NCBI RefSeq assembly: GCF_018327705.1
Contig: NZ_BNEM01000002.1
Span: 1,674,001 to 1,738,000, forward strand
Length of the DNA: 64,000 nucleotides
Source: Catellatospora sp. TT07R-123
Lineage (GTDB): Bacteria; Actinomycetota; Actinomycetes; Mycobacteriales; Micromonosporaceae
Direction of reading: 5' to 3'
The position numbers were made by a program, and so were the translations under genes. This document shows, piece after piece, positions 43,852-51,439 of the stretch; positions within the stretch are counted from its first letter, which is position 1, and each line of letters starts with the position of its first letter. The notes beneath the pieces were generated by a model. That model ran no database searches, had not been told where the DNA came from, and was given only the letters and a program-made list of their open reading frames with translations.

Positions 43852-44117
43852 GCGGCCTCGATCCTGATCGGCGCTACGAACCGGTGACAGCTGTTCGTAG
43901 CAGGGATGTCGGGGCGCCGCAACTCCCGGACCGCCGCCCTGCCGCGCGTGCGCGCCGCCGGGCGCTCGAAGACGCGTCGTGCCTGCTTGAGGACAGCGGG
44001 ATACCGGTGCCCCGCGCGGGTGAATACCGCGAACTGAGCACGATCGCGGAAGTCTGGGGTGCCGGGGTTCCCATAGATTCGGCCGGACGACCATACGACC
44101 CCCGGAGGCAGTCCCGC

Positions 44118-44690
44118 ATGTCCACCAGCAAGCTGATCGCCAGCGCCGCAGAGACCGTCACCGCGGTGGTGACGGCGCCGCAGATGTCGGCGGTGAGGAT
44201 GGAGTCGCCGACGCCGAGCGCGGACTGCGACGTGCACGGCCTGTGCCATCACCTGTTGAACTCGATCCACATCTGCCGGACTGCGGCCCGGAAGGAGACC
44301 TGGCCCGCCGACCGGGTGGTGACGATGGACCAGCCGCCATGGGTGACGTTTCCGCCGGAACTGCTGACGTTGAGCCAGGCCTGGGCTGCGCCCGGCGCGA
44401 CCGAGGGTGCGGTGGAGATCCACGGGCGGATGCTCCCCGCAGCGCTGGGCGCCGGGATCACGCTGATGGAACTGGTCGTCCACGGCTGGGAGCTGGCCCG
44501 TGCCAGCGGGCAGGACGTCACGTACGACGACGCGGTGCTGGAGGCGGCGCTCACGCAGGTCGAGCAGCTTGCCCCCGGGCTGCGCGGTATGCCGGACGGG
44601 TTCGGGCCGGAAGTACCGGTGCCCGCCACCGCAGGCGCGCTGGACCGGCTGCTCGGCCTCAGCGGCCGCGACCCTTATTGGAAGCCCTGA
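44118..44690 (+). CDS. Maleylpyruvate isomerase/DinB-type metal-binding protein (TIGR03086-like)
   Basis: ATG 44118 has GGAGG nine bases upstream. The 190-aa protein carries TPSADCDVHGLCHHLLN, the first metal-binding helix of the mycothiol-dependent maleylpyruvate isomerase N-terminal family. LMELVVHGWELARASGQDV is the second His helix and matches the TIGR03086 pattern. Together they bind one divalent metal. Members are cytoplasmic and either use mycothiol or act in detoxification; the substrate here is unknown. It is the only plus-strand gene between two minus-strand genes. Confidence 0.78.
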   Translation: MSTSKLIASAAETVTAVVTAPQMSAVRMESPTPSADCDVHGLCHHLLNSIHICRTAARKETWPADRVVTMDQPPWVTFPPELLTLSQAWAAPGATEGAVEIHGRMLPAALGAGITLMELVVHGWELARASGQDVTYDDAVLEAALTQVEQLAPGLRGMPDGFGPEVPVPATAGALDRLLGLSGRDPYWKP

Positions 44691-44803
44691 CCGGCATACC
44701 GCCCCGGAACGGTCGGTCCTCGCTGCGGGGATCGACCGCTCCGGTCCGAGGAACGGCGCGGGATGACGGGCCTCGACCCGCACGGCCCTGCCTCGCCCGG
44801 TGA

Positions 44804-45457
44804 TCAGCGTAGGCGGGCCAGGTAGACGACGTCGGGTTCGCCCCGGGGCACGGGCACGCGCAGCGTCTCGACCGGGCCGATCGAGGCGGCGAGCCGCTCG
44901 GCGTACGCGGGGGACTCGGCCGCGCTCCACACCGCCAGGACCCCGCCCGGGGCCAGGTGCGCGCGCAGCAGGTCGAGACCGTCGTGCTGGTAGAGGGCGG
45001 CGTTGGTGTCGAAGACGGTCCAGTCGGGACCGTTGTCGATGTCGAGGCAGATCGCGTCGAAGACCTCATCGGTGGTACGCAGCCACGTCGTGAGGTCGGC
45101 GGTGACCACCCGCACCCGGGGGTCGTCCACGGCTCCGGCGCTGAACCGGCCCAGCGGCCCGCGGTGCCAGCCGACGAGCACCGGTTCGATCTCGGCCACG
45201 GTGATCCGGGCAGGCCTGGCGCTGGCGGCCGCCTCGGCCAGAGAGAAGCCGACGCCGAGGCCGCCGATCAGCAGCCGGGCGCCGTCCGGCACGGCGTCGA
45301 GGGCGGCGCGTACGAGCAGGCGCTCGGACTGCCCGGCGCGGGTGTCCATGAGGAACACCCCGTTGCTGATCACCTCGTAGTGCCCGTCGAGTTCGCGGAG
45401 CACGAGCTCACCGCGTTCGGTGACGGCCCGTTCGACGGTGGCGGCTGCGCTGTTCAT
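44804..45457 (-). CDS. Spermidine-synthase-like methyltransferase-fold protein
   Basis: The 217-aa protein has the Rossmann motif LLIGGLGVGFSLAEA (about residues 62-76), an acidic AEIEPVLVGWH turn, and DAICLDIDNGPDW where polyamine synthases keep the catalytic Asp. The N-terminal beta domain (ELVLRELDGHYEVISNGVFLMD) is typical of spermidine synthase-like proteins. Many actinomycete members probably bind decarboxylated SAM or act as methyltransferases and do not make spermidine. The start at ATG 45457 begins just before this domain. It lies upstream of the GHL10 gene's terminator region on the opposite side. Confidence 0.8.
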   Translation of the reverse strand: MNSAAATVERAVTERGELVLRELDGHYEVISNGVFLMDTRAGQSERLLVRAALDAVPDGARLLIGGLGVGFSLAEAAASARPARITVAEIEPVLVGWHRGPLGRFSAGAVDDPRVRVVTADLTTWLRTTDEVFDAICLDIDNGPDWTVFDTNAALYQHDGLDLLRAHLAPGGVLAVWSAAESPAYAERLAASIGPVETLRVPVPRGEPDVVYLARLR

Positions 45458-45504
45458 CTCCCGAAGCTACCCGCGTCCACCCGATATGTCGCGTTCATTG
45501 CGGG

Positions 45505-45536
45505 CCGGGCCCGCCCGCAGGTGCGGACGGGTCCGG
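45505..45536 (-). terminator. Terminator hairpin after the GHL10 gene
   Basis: CCGGGCCCGCCCGC pairs with GCGGACGGGTCCGG (one mismatch, one G-U) over four bases, just beyond the glycoside hydrolase stop. Confidence 0.55.
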
Positions 45537-45545
45537 GTCCGGGTG

Positions 45546-47174
45546 TCAGGGCACCAGTCGCGGCGGGCTGGCCGCACTCTCGTTCCAGAGCCGGTCGACC
45601 GACGTCACGTAGTACGTGTAGCGCTGGCCGGCCACCGCGGTGGCGTCGGTGAACGACGTGCCGCGGGTGGTGGTGATCAGGTGGGTGGCGTCGGCGAGGT
45701 CGCAGGCGCCCAGGCGCGGGGTGAACCCGTCGAAGCGGTAGACCGCGTACGAGGCGGCCTGGCCGAACGGCCCGACGCCGTCGGCGATGGGCCGCCACGA
45801 CAGCTCGACGCCGGTGTCGCCGCGGTGGGCGCCGGTGACGACCGGGAACATCAGCGGCTTGGCGGGCAGTTGCGCCATCGTGGGCACGAGGGCGGGCTTG
45901 GAGTACTGCTCGGAGGCGACGATGTCGGTGGCGCCGAGCCGGTTGGCCTTGACGTCCTTGGCCGAGAAGTGGACGTTGCCGGAGACGTTGTAGTCCCGGT
46001 TGAACGTGATGTGCCTGCTCATCTCGTACGGGTCGAACCACGCCGCGGGCTGCCCCGCCAGGTTGATCTTGTAGTCGGCCTGACCGACGTAGAGCTGCGT
46101 GTTCGTGCCCGAGACCACGTCGGACCACCACGGCACGAGCTTGGCGTAGTCGGCCACGGCGAAGCCGATGCTCCAGTACACCTGCGGCACGATGTAGTCC
46201 AGCCAGCCCTCCTTGACCCACTTGCGGGTGTCCGCGAAGTTGGCGTCATAGGACTGGGTGCCGTTGGTCTCCGAGCCCAGCGGGTCGCTGGCCTTGTTGC
46301 GCCAGATCCCGAACGGGCTCACGCCGAACTTCACCCACGGCTTGCTGGCCTTGATCCGGCCGCTGACCTCCTGGACGAGCAGGTCGATGTTGTGGCGGCG
46401 CCAGTCGGCCTTGGTCGCGAAGCCCGCGCCGTACTGGGCGAAGGTGGCCTCGTCGGGGAAGTCCTGACCGGCCGCCGGGTACGGGTAGAAGTAGTCGTCG
46501 AAGTGCACGCCGTCGATGTCGTACTTGTCGACCGCGTCCATGATCGCGTTCTGCACGAACGCGCGCACGTCCGGGACGCCCGGGTTGTAGTACAGGCGGC
46601 TGCCCGCGGCGTTGACCGGGTAGGCCAGCGCCCACTCCGGGTGCTCGCGCACCGGGTGGTTGGGTGCGAGCTTGCTGATGTCGGCCCCGGCGCCCTGCGG
46701 CATCGAGATGCGGTACGGGTTGAACCAGGCGTGGAACTCCAGGTTGCGCGCGTGGGCCTCGGAGACCAGGAACGCCAGCGGGTCCCAGCCGGGGCCGTTG
46801 CCGTCACGGGCGCCGGTCAGCCACTCCGACCACGGCTCGTACGGCGACGGCCAGAACGCGTCCGCAGTGGGGCGGACCTGCACGATCACCGCGTTGTTGT
46901 TGAGCCGCTGGGCCAGGTCCAGCCACGCCCGGTACTCGGCCTTGAGCGTCTCCTCGTCGCGGCCCGGCGCGCCCGGCCAGTCGATGTTGACGACGCTGGC
47001 GATCCACATCGCCCGGAACTGGCGCTTGGGCAGCGCCGGGTTGAGCACGCAGTCGGCGGTGTCCTGGGCTGCCGGGGCACCGCCAGCAGCCGGGACGGCC
47101 TGCGCGCCACCAGGCAGCAGCAGGGCGCCGAGCAGCGCCGTGGTCACCGCTGCCGCGGTGATTCTCCTCCGCAT
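45546..47174 (-). CDS. Secreted GHL10 (DUF187)-family glycoside hydrolase with FnIII domain
   Basis: ATG 47174 has GGAGG seven bases upstream. The 542-aa protein has a signal peptide (MRRR start, hydrophobic core, GGAQAVPAAG site) and then the GHL10/DUF187 barrel. Its blocks are FRAMWIASVVNIDWPG, VIVQVRPTADAFWPS, YEPWSEWLTG, EFHAWFNPYRIS and YDIDGVHFDDYFYPYP. The last contains the conserved acidic residues believed to be catalytic. A fibronectin-III-like domain completes the C-terminus (about residues 430-540). YngK-type members act on cell-wall or amino-sugar polymers; the exact substrate is unknown. It should be secreted, joining the chitinase and sulfatase as external polysaccharide enzymes. 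Confidence 0.87.
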   Translation of the reverse strand: MRRRITAAAVTTALLGALLLPGGAQAVPAAGGAPAAQDTADCVLNPALPKRQFRAMWIASVVNIDWPGAPGRDEETLKAEYRAWLDLAQRLNNNAVIVQVRPTADAFWPSPYEPWSEWLTGARDGNGPGWDPLAFLVSEAHARNLEFHAWFNPYRISMPQGAGADISKLAPNHPVREHPEWALAYPVNAAGSRLYYNPGVPDVRAFVQNAIMDAVDKYDIDGVHFDDYFYPYPAAGQDFPDEATFAQYGAGFATKADWRRHNIDLLVQEVSGRIKASKPWVKFGVSPFGIWRNKASDPLGSETNGTQSYDANFADTRKWVKEGWLDYIVPQVYWSIGFAVADYAKLVPWWSDVVSGTNTQLYVGQADYKINLAGQPAAWFDPYEMSRHITFNRDYNVSGNVHFSAKDVKANRLGATDIVASEQYSKPALVPTMAQLPAKPLMFPVVTGAHRGDTGVELSWRPIADGVGPFGQAASYAVYRFDGFTPRLGACDLADATHLITTTRGTSFTDATAVAGQRYTYYVTSVDRLWNESAASPPRLVP

Positions 47175-47357
47175 GAGATTTCCTCCACATGAGTGGTCCA
47201 GTGCAAAGGAAAATTTCACCTACGAGCCAAGAACGCAAGTCTTTCGATCAACTGGATCGCCCAAGACGACGTCAGCCGACTGCTACAAACCCTTTCGGGC
47301 ATAAATGTCGCTTTCAGCTGCCGCAGGGAGTTCGGCTTCGCCACGCCGCCGGAAGTG

Positions 47358-48266
47358 TCAGAACTTCAGAAGGTCCTTCGGAAGCTCCTTGACCTCCACA
47401 ACCTCTGCCGCCTGGAACCACAGCTGAACCCAGGTGGTCGGTCCCCAAGGGACATGAGAGGGATAGGCGACAGGCGGAAGAGGGGGGCAGAGGGTTGCCA
47501 GGTCGGCCGTCTCGGCCGGATCGTATGCCAGCCAGTCCGACACGTCGGCCCAGCGCTCACGATCCAGCAAGGAGGAATCGCGAGAACTGAGCTGCCAGGC
47601 CAGCGGCGGAAAGTACACGTGTGCGAGCGAGGTCAGCGGCAACGGCCGGTCTACGCCCAGGTTTCCGAACCCGAAAGAGCCGCCGTTGGGACCCGCGATG
47701 CGCGCGGTGAGTCCGCGAGCCAGAGCGACTCTGAGTCGAACGTCCTCAGGCAGTCCCACCACGGGGGACTTGTCGATCAGCGCCTTCGCCAGAACTGGAT
47801 GGGCATCCCTGATCGTCGGGTTGATGCCCATCATCCCGATCAAGATCGATCGGGCCACAGAGCCGGGCCTGAACTCGGCGGACGGCATTGGACAACGCCA
47901 TTTGAGACGCATGCCCCAGTCCTGCACCCATAGGCTCTTCAGCGACCGGACGAGATCACCATAGGCCCCGTCGTAGGTCGATTGAAGACCATTACAGCCA
48001 GGGCACAGCCCGAATACGTAGAGGCCGCCGTCCCGAGGTCTTCCATGGACCATCTTCGGAATCCGGTCCTGCTCGGGTGTGTGGACAACCAGAGCCGAAC
48101 GGCCGACCTTGTGTGTGTTGCCAGCGCACTGCGGCGGCACATGGGTCTTGGTCAGACGGACCGTCTGCCCACATAGTCCGCATGGGGCCGGGTCGCGGCC
48201 ATTCCGCGCGGGCAGTATCTGCTGAAAGCCCCGAATCGGCTTATCTATGTCGCTCTTACGATCCAT
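47358..48266 (-). CDS. HNH-like zinc protein, accessory
   Basis: The 302-aa protein begins with a zinc cluster: PCGLCGQTVRLTKTHVPPQC at about residues 28-47, then CPGCN near residue 89. The spacing CxxC...H-x-P-P...CxxCN is that of HNH-type nuclease domains, whose conserved His and Asn bind metal and DNA. The remaining 200 residues form an uncharacterised helical and Trp-rich region with FGLCPGC, WADVSDWLAYDPAE and others. Codon choice is more relaxed than in neighbours. It stands alone between two chromosomal genes and may be a restriction, homing or defence nuclease acquired by transfer. It is not close to any family I can name. Confidence 0.6.
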   Translation of the reverse strand: MDRKSDIDKPIRGFQQILPARNGRDPAPCGLCGQTVRLTKTHVPPQCAGNTHKVGRSALVVHTPEQDRIPKMVHGRPRDGGLYVFGLCPGCNGLQSTYDGAYGDLVRSLKSLWVQDWGMRLKWRCPMPSAEFRPGSVARSILIGMMGINPTIRDAHPVLAKALIDKSPVVGLPEDVRLRVALARGLTARIAGPNGGSFGFGNLGVDRPLPLTSLAHVYFPPLAWQLSSRDSSLLDRERWADVSDWLAYDPAETADLATLCPPLPPVAYPSHVPWGPTTWVQLWFQAAEVVEVKELPKDLLKF

Positions 48267-48363
48267 CCGGCGAAACTAGCATCTTCATATCGATCATGTT
48301 GGAAATTTTGCCGTTGCCTGATGCTCTGCCACAGGCATGGGCAAAGGACAGATCCGGTGCAGT

Positions 48364-49176
48364 TCATGAAACCGCCAGCAGCCGCTGACCCACCTTCACG
48401 TGTCCTGGAGACAGCACTTGCGCGTACACCCCGAAGCAGGCGGCGCGGCCGAGTCTGGGCAGGTCCTGGCGGTGGTGGCGGGCCAGCGCGGCCAGCAGCC
48501 CCCGGTCGGTCGGCTGCCCGGCGGCGTCGAGTGCGGGCACGATGCAGCGCGGCGTGGGCAGCTGGACCCGCAGCAGCACCTCGCCCGCGCGCAGCTCGGC
48601 GCCGGGTTCCGGGTCGGCGGGCGCGTCGACGACGTGGTTGGGGCGAAACGGTGCTGCGGCAACGGTGTCACGGCCGGTCTCGGCGGCCAGGCGGGCCAGC
48701 GCGCCCGTGGTGACCACATGGATCGCGCCGAAGTCGACGAAGCGGCCGTCGCCGCCCCCGGCCACGCCGGTGACCAGGGCCTGCCCGGGGTCGGCGGCCA
48801 GCCAGTCGGGCACCATGCCCGCGTCGTCGGGCAGCAGCCGGTGCAGCCGCGCGTCGGCGGGCACGTCCCGGCTCAGCCGTACCGGGCGGCCGAGCACAGT
48901 ACTCAACGCATGGTCTGCCTCGGCGGTCCCGGCGAGCAGCTCGCGGCCGCCGACGTGGACGACGGTGTCCTGCCCGGACGGGATGGACGCGCGGACGGCG
49001 TGCAGGCCCGCCCAGCGGTGCGGGTGCTTGAGGCTGGCGATCGTGCCGTCGGTCTGGTCCAGGCAGGCCCAGCGCCGGTCCCCGCGCAGGCCGCCCGGCT
49101 CCACGTCCACCTCGGGCAGCGCCTCACCGGCGGCGCTCTTCACCGGGTACCGGTAGATCGCGGTTATCGGACCCAC
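48364..49176 (-). CDS. MOSC domain protein
   Basis: The 270-aa protein starts with the N-terminal beta-barrel segment of MOSC proteins (IYRYPVKSAAGE). After a variable linker it has the MOSC core with APFRPNHVVDAP and the conserved cysteine in TPRCIVPALDA. MOSC proteins bind a molybdenum cofactor and carry a sulfur relay cysteine; free-standing ones are amidoxime reductase or sulfur-carrier related. It is cytoplasmic. The ATG at 49176 is just upstream of the multicopper oxidase stop region, which is on the same strand. The two could be one transcript but have no known shared chemistry. Confidence 0.9.
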   Translation of the reverse strand: MGPITAIYRYPVKSAAGEALPEVDVEPGGLRGDRRWACLDQTDGTIASLKHPHRWAGLHAVRASIPSGQDTVVHVGGRELLAGTAEADHALSTVLGRPVRLSRDVPADARLHRLLPDDAGMVPDWLAADPGQALVTGVAGGGDGRFVDFGAIHVVTTGALARLAAETGRDTVAAAPFRPNHVVDAPADPEPGAELRAGEVLLRVQLPTPRCIVPALDAAGQPTDRGLLAALARHHRQDLPRLGRAACFGVYAQVLSPGHVKVGQRLLAVS

Positions 49177-49200
49177 TGCTGCTCCACCCGCGTGTCCACG

Positions 49201-50694
49201 TCAGCTCCCCGGATCGATGACGGCGTACTGGCCCATCATGCCGGAGTCCTCGTGATACAGCAGGTGGCAGTGGAACATGTAGACGCCGGGCCCGGGATGG
49301 CGCGGGAACTGCATGATCAGCTCCACCGGCCGGCCGGGCGGCAGGAACACCGTGTCCTTCCAGCCGCGCAGCTGCGGCGGTGGGGCCGCCCCGGCGACGG
49401 TCAGCACCTGGAACTGCACACCGTGCACGTGGAAGTTGTGCGGGATGCCGTCGTCGTTGACGACCCGCCAGATCTCGGTGCTGCCCGCGATCGGGCGCGC
49501 GTCGACGCGGTCCATGTCCATCGGCAGCCCGTTGATCGCGTCGTCGTCCAGGTGGAACTCGCGGGTCCGGGCGGCCCGGTCCCGGGTCAGCAGAGGCAGC
49601 GGCGCGAGCACCGCGGGCAGGTCCGGGCCGGGCCGCAGCACCGGCGCGGGCCGCAGTTGCAGGATGTCGAGGGTGTCGTCGCCGCCGACGAACCGATCGC
49701 CGAGCCGGCCCGCGCCCAGCGGGTGCGGGAAGCTGCGCAGCACCTCGGTCCGGCCGGGGTCGAGGTCCACCACGATCTCGGCCCGCTCCCCCGGCGACAG
49801 CATGATCCGGCGCAGCCGCACCGGGGCCTCCAGCAGACCGCCGTCGGTGCCGACCAGCGCGAACCGGCGCCCGTCGGTGAGCCCGAAGTCGTAGGTGCGC
49901 GCGTTCGACGCGTTCAGCAGCCGCAGCCGCACCCGCCGGGTCACCACCGGCAGGAACGGGCCGGTCACCCCGTTGACCGCGACGGTGTCGCCGAGCAGGC
50001 CGATCCCCGCCAGGGGCGCGTTGGCGGCGTCGAGCCGCCCGTCGGCGGTGAACCGCTTGTCCTGCACGATCACGGGGATGTCGTCGACGCCGTACTCGTG
50101 CGGCAGCGCGGGCGAGCCGGTCGCCGGGTCGTCGACGATGATCATCCCGGCGAGGCCTCGGTAGACCTGCTGCGCGGTCGCGCCGTGCGGATGCGGATGG
50201 TACCAGAGGGTCGCGGCGGGCTGGTCAACCCGCCAGGACGCCGACCACGAGCTGCCCGGGGCGATGAGCTGGTGCGGGCCGCCGTCTGCGGCGGCGGGCA
50301 CGCGCATGCCGTGCCAGTGCACGCTGGTCGGTTCGGGCAGATCATCGTGTACGTCGACGAGCACCTGCTCGCCCCGGGCCATCCGCAGGGTCGGGCCGAG
50401 GTAGCTGCCGTCGAAGCCCTCGGTGCGCACCGGACCCGCGCCGAAGTCGTGCTCGCCGGCCTGGGCGCGCAGGTCGTACACGCGGCGGCCGTGGCGGTCG
50501 CGGTGCGACGGTGCCAGCGGCGGGATCGGCAGCGGCCGGTCGAAGCCGGCTCCCGCCGTCGAGATCATCGCTGGGGCCCACACCCACCGGTCGACCGCGA
50601 ACCCGCTGCCCGCGAGCAGCGTCAGCACGGCGGCAAGGTACGCCAGCCGCCGCCGTACCGCCACCCTGCCGCTTCCTCGCCCGCTCGCCCTCAC
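49201..50694 (-). CDS. Exported multicopper oxidase (CueO-like)
   Basis: The 497-aa protein has a basic start and a membrane or signal helix at about residues 17-34, then three cupredoxin domains. All copper motifs are present. HWHG is at 126-129 and HPHPHG near 166-171 (type 2/3 sites). HNFHVHG lies in the third domain, and HCHLLYHEDSGMM at the end carries the type 1 and 3 ligands. The axial Met of the type 1 site is kept. It oxidises copper(I) or phenols using O2 outside the membrane and could protect against copper. Length and spacing are normal for CueO-like enzymes. A hairpin element (50784-50848) lies upstream. Confidence 0.93.
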   Translation of the reverse strand: MRASGRGSGRVAVRRRLAYLAAVLTLLAGSGFAVDRWVWAPAMISTAGAGFDRPLPIPPLAPSHRDRHGRRVYDLRAQAGEHDFGAGPVRTEGFDGSYLGPTLRMARGEQVLVDVHDDLPEPTSVHWHGMRVPAAADGGPHQLIAPGSSWSASWRVDQPAATLWYHPHPHGATAQQVYRGLAGMIIVDDPATGSPALPHEYGVDDIPVIVQDKRFTADGRLDAANAPLAGIGLLGDTVAVNGVTGPFLPVVTRRVRLRLLNASNARTYDFGLTDGRRFALVGTDGGLLEAPVRLRRIMLSPGERAEIVVDLDPGRTEVLRSFPHPLGAGRLGDRFVGGDDTLDILQLRPAPVLRPGPDLPAVLAPLPLLTRDRAARTREFHLDDDAINGLPMDMDRVDARPIAGSTEIWRVVNDDGIPHNFHVHGVQFQVLTVAGAAPPPQLRGWKDTVFLPPGRPVELIMQFPRHPGPGVYMFHCHLLYHEDSGMMGQYAVIDPGS

Positions 50695-50783
50695 CCGGGG
50701 ACTAACGGCGGCGCCGCCACCACGGCGCGCACCTCACCCGGCCGGGCGAGGACGGGCGGGCGGGCCGCGGCGGCGGCGGCGGC

Positions 50784-50848
50784 AAGATCGCTGTTTCCGG
50801 TCGTGCCGCTCACTCAGCACCAATGATCTGACCGCAAACGCCGATCTT
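50784..50848. repeat. Dispersed 65-nt hairpin element, copy 3
   Basis: Left arm AAGATCGCTGTTTCCGGTC (50784-50802), 27-base loop, right arm GACCGCAAACGCCGATCTT (50830-50848), a few arm mismatches. It lies between two genes of the same direction. Confidence 0.8.
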
Positions 50849-50864
50849 CGCCGCGTCAGCGGCG

Positions 50865-51287
50865 TCAGGGGGTGGGTGGCGGGGTGGTGGGGAGGGTGCG
50901 GGGGCGGCCGAGCAGGCGCTCCATCAGGTGCGGGTCGCCGGGCCAGGCGGCCAGCAGCACGTCGCGGGGCACCTGGCGGCCGGCGTAGCGCAGCGCCAGG
51001 GCGACCACGATGATGTCGTCGAGCGGGCCGATGACCGGCAGGAACTCCGGGATCAGGTCGATCGGGCTGGCGACCCAGATCCCGGCGGCGATGATCGCGA
51101 TCTTGGCGCGGCGGGGCACGCGCGGGTCCTTGCGCAGGCGGCGCACGGTGGTGACGCAGTCGGGCACGAACGCCGCGAGGTCGCGCAGGATGCCGGGCGG
51201 CAGCAGGCGGGCCGCGGCGATGAGCAGCGCCCACGACAGCACCAGCAGTGCGAACCCGGTGCCGAGCCAGATCAGCCAGTCGCGCAC
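50865..51287 (-). CDS. DUF1232 (YkvA-type) membrane protein
   Basis: The 140-aa protein has an N-terminal membrane helix (about residues 5-27). Then comes the DUF1232 core: DCVTTVRRLRKDPRVPRRAK, then a hydrophobic helix and SPIDLIPEFLPVIGPLDDIIVV, the hallmark of the family (YkvA in Bacillus). The Pro-rich tail (RTLPTTPPPTP) is cytoplasmic. The role of DUF1232 proteins is not established; they are membrane proteins often found near transporters or stress genes. It is monocistronic, next to the divergent MMPL exporter gene about 150 bases away. Confidence 0.9.
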   Translation of the reverse strand: MRDWLIWLGTGFALLVLSWALLIAAARLLPPGILRDLAAFVPDCVTTVRRLRKDPRVPRRAKIAIIAAGIWVASPIDLIPEFLPVIGPLDDIIVVALALRYAGRQVPRDVLLAAWPGDPHLMERLLGRPRTLPTTPPPTP

Positions 51288-51439
51288 GTACCGTCACCGC
51301 ATTCCGGCAGCTGGTCGAGGAGCACTGCATCTGCCACCTCACCGATGGTAACGGTCAAGCTCGCGGCTGCTCAGAACTGCATCGAGCTGCGACGATACCG
51401 GGGCTACGCGCGGCGGCGAGAACGGCGATACTGTCACCC

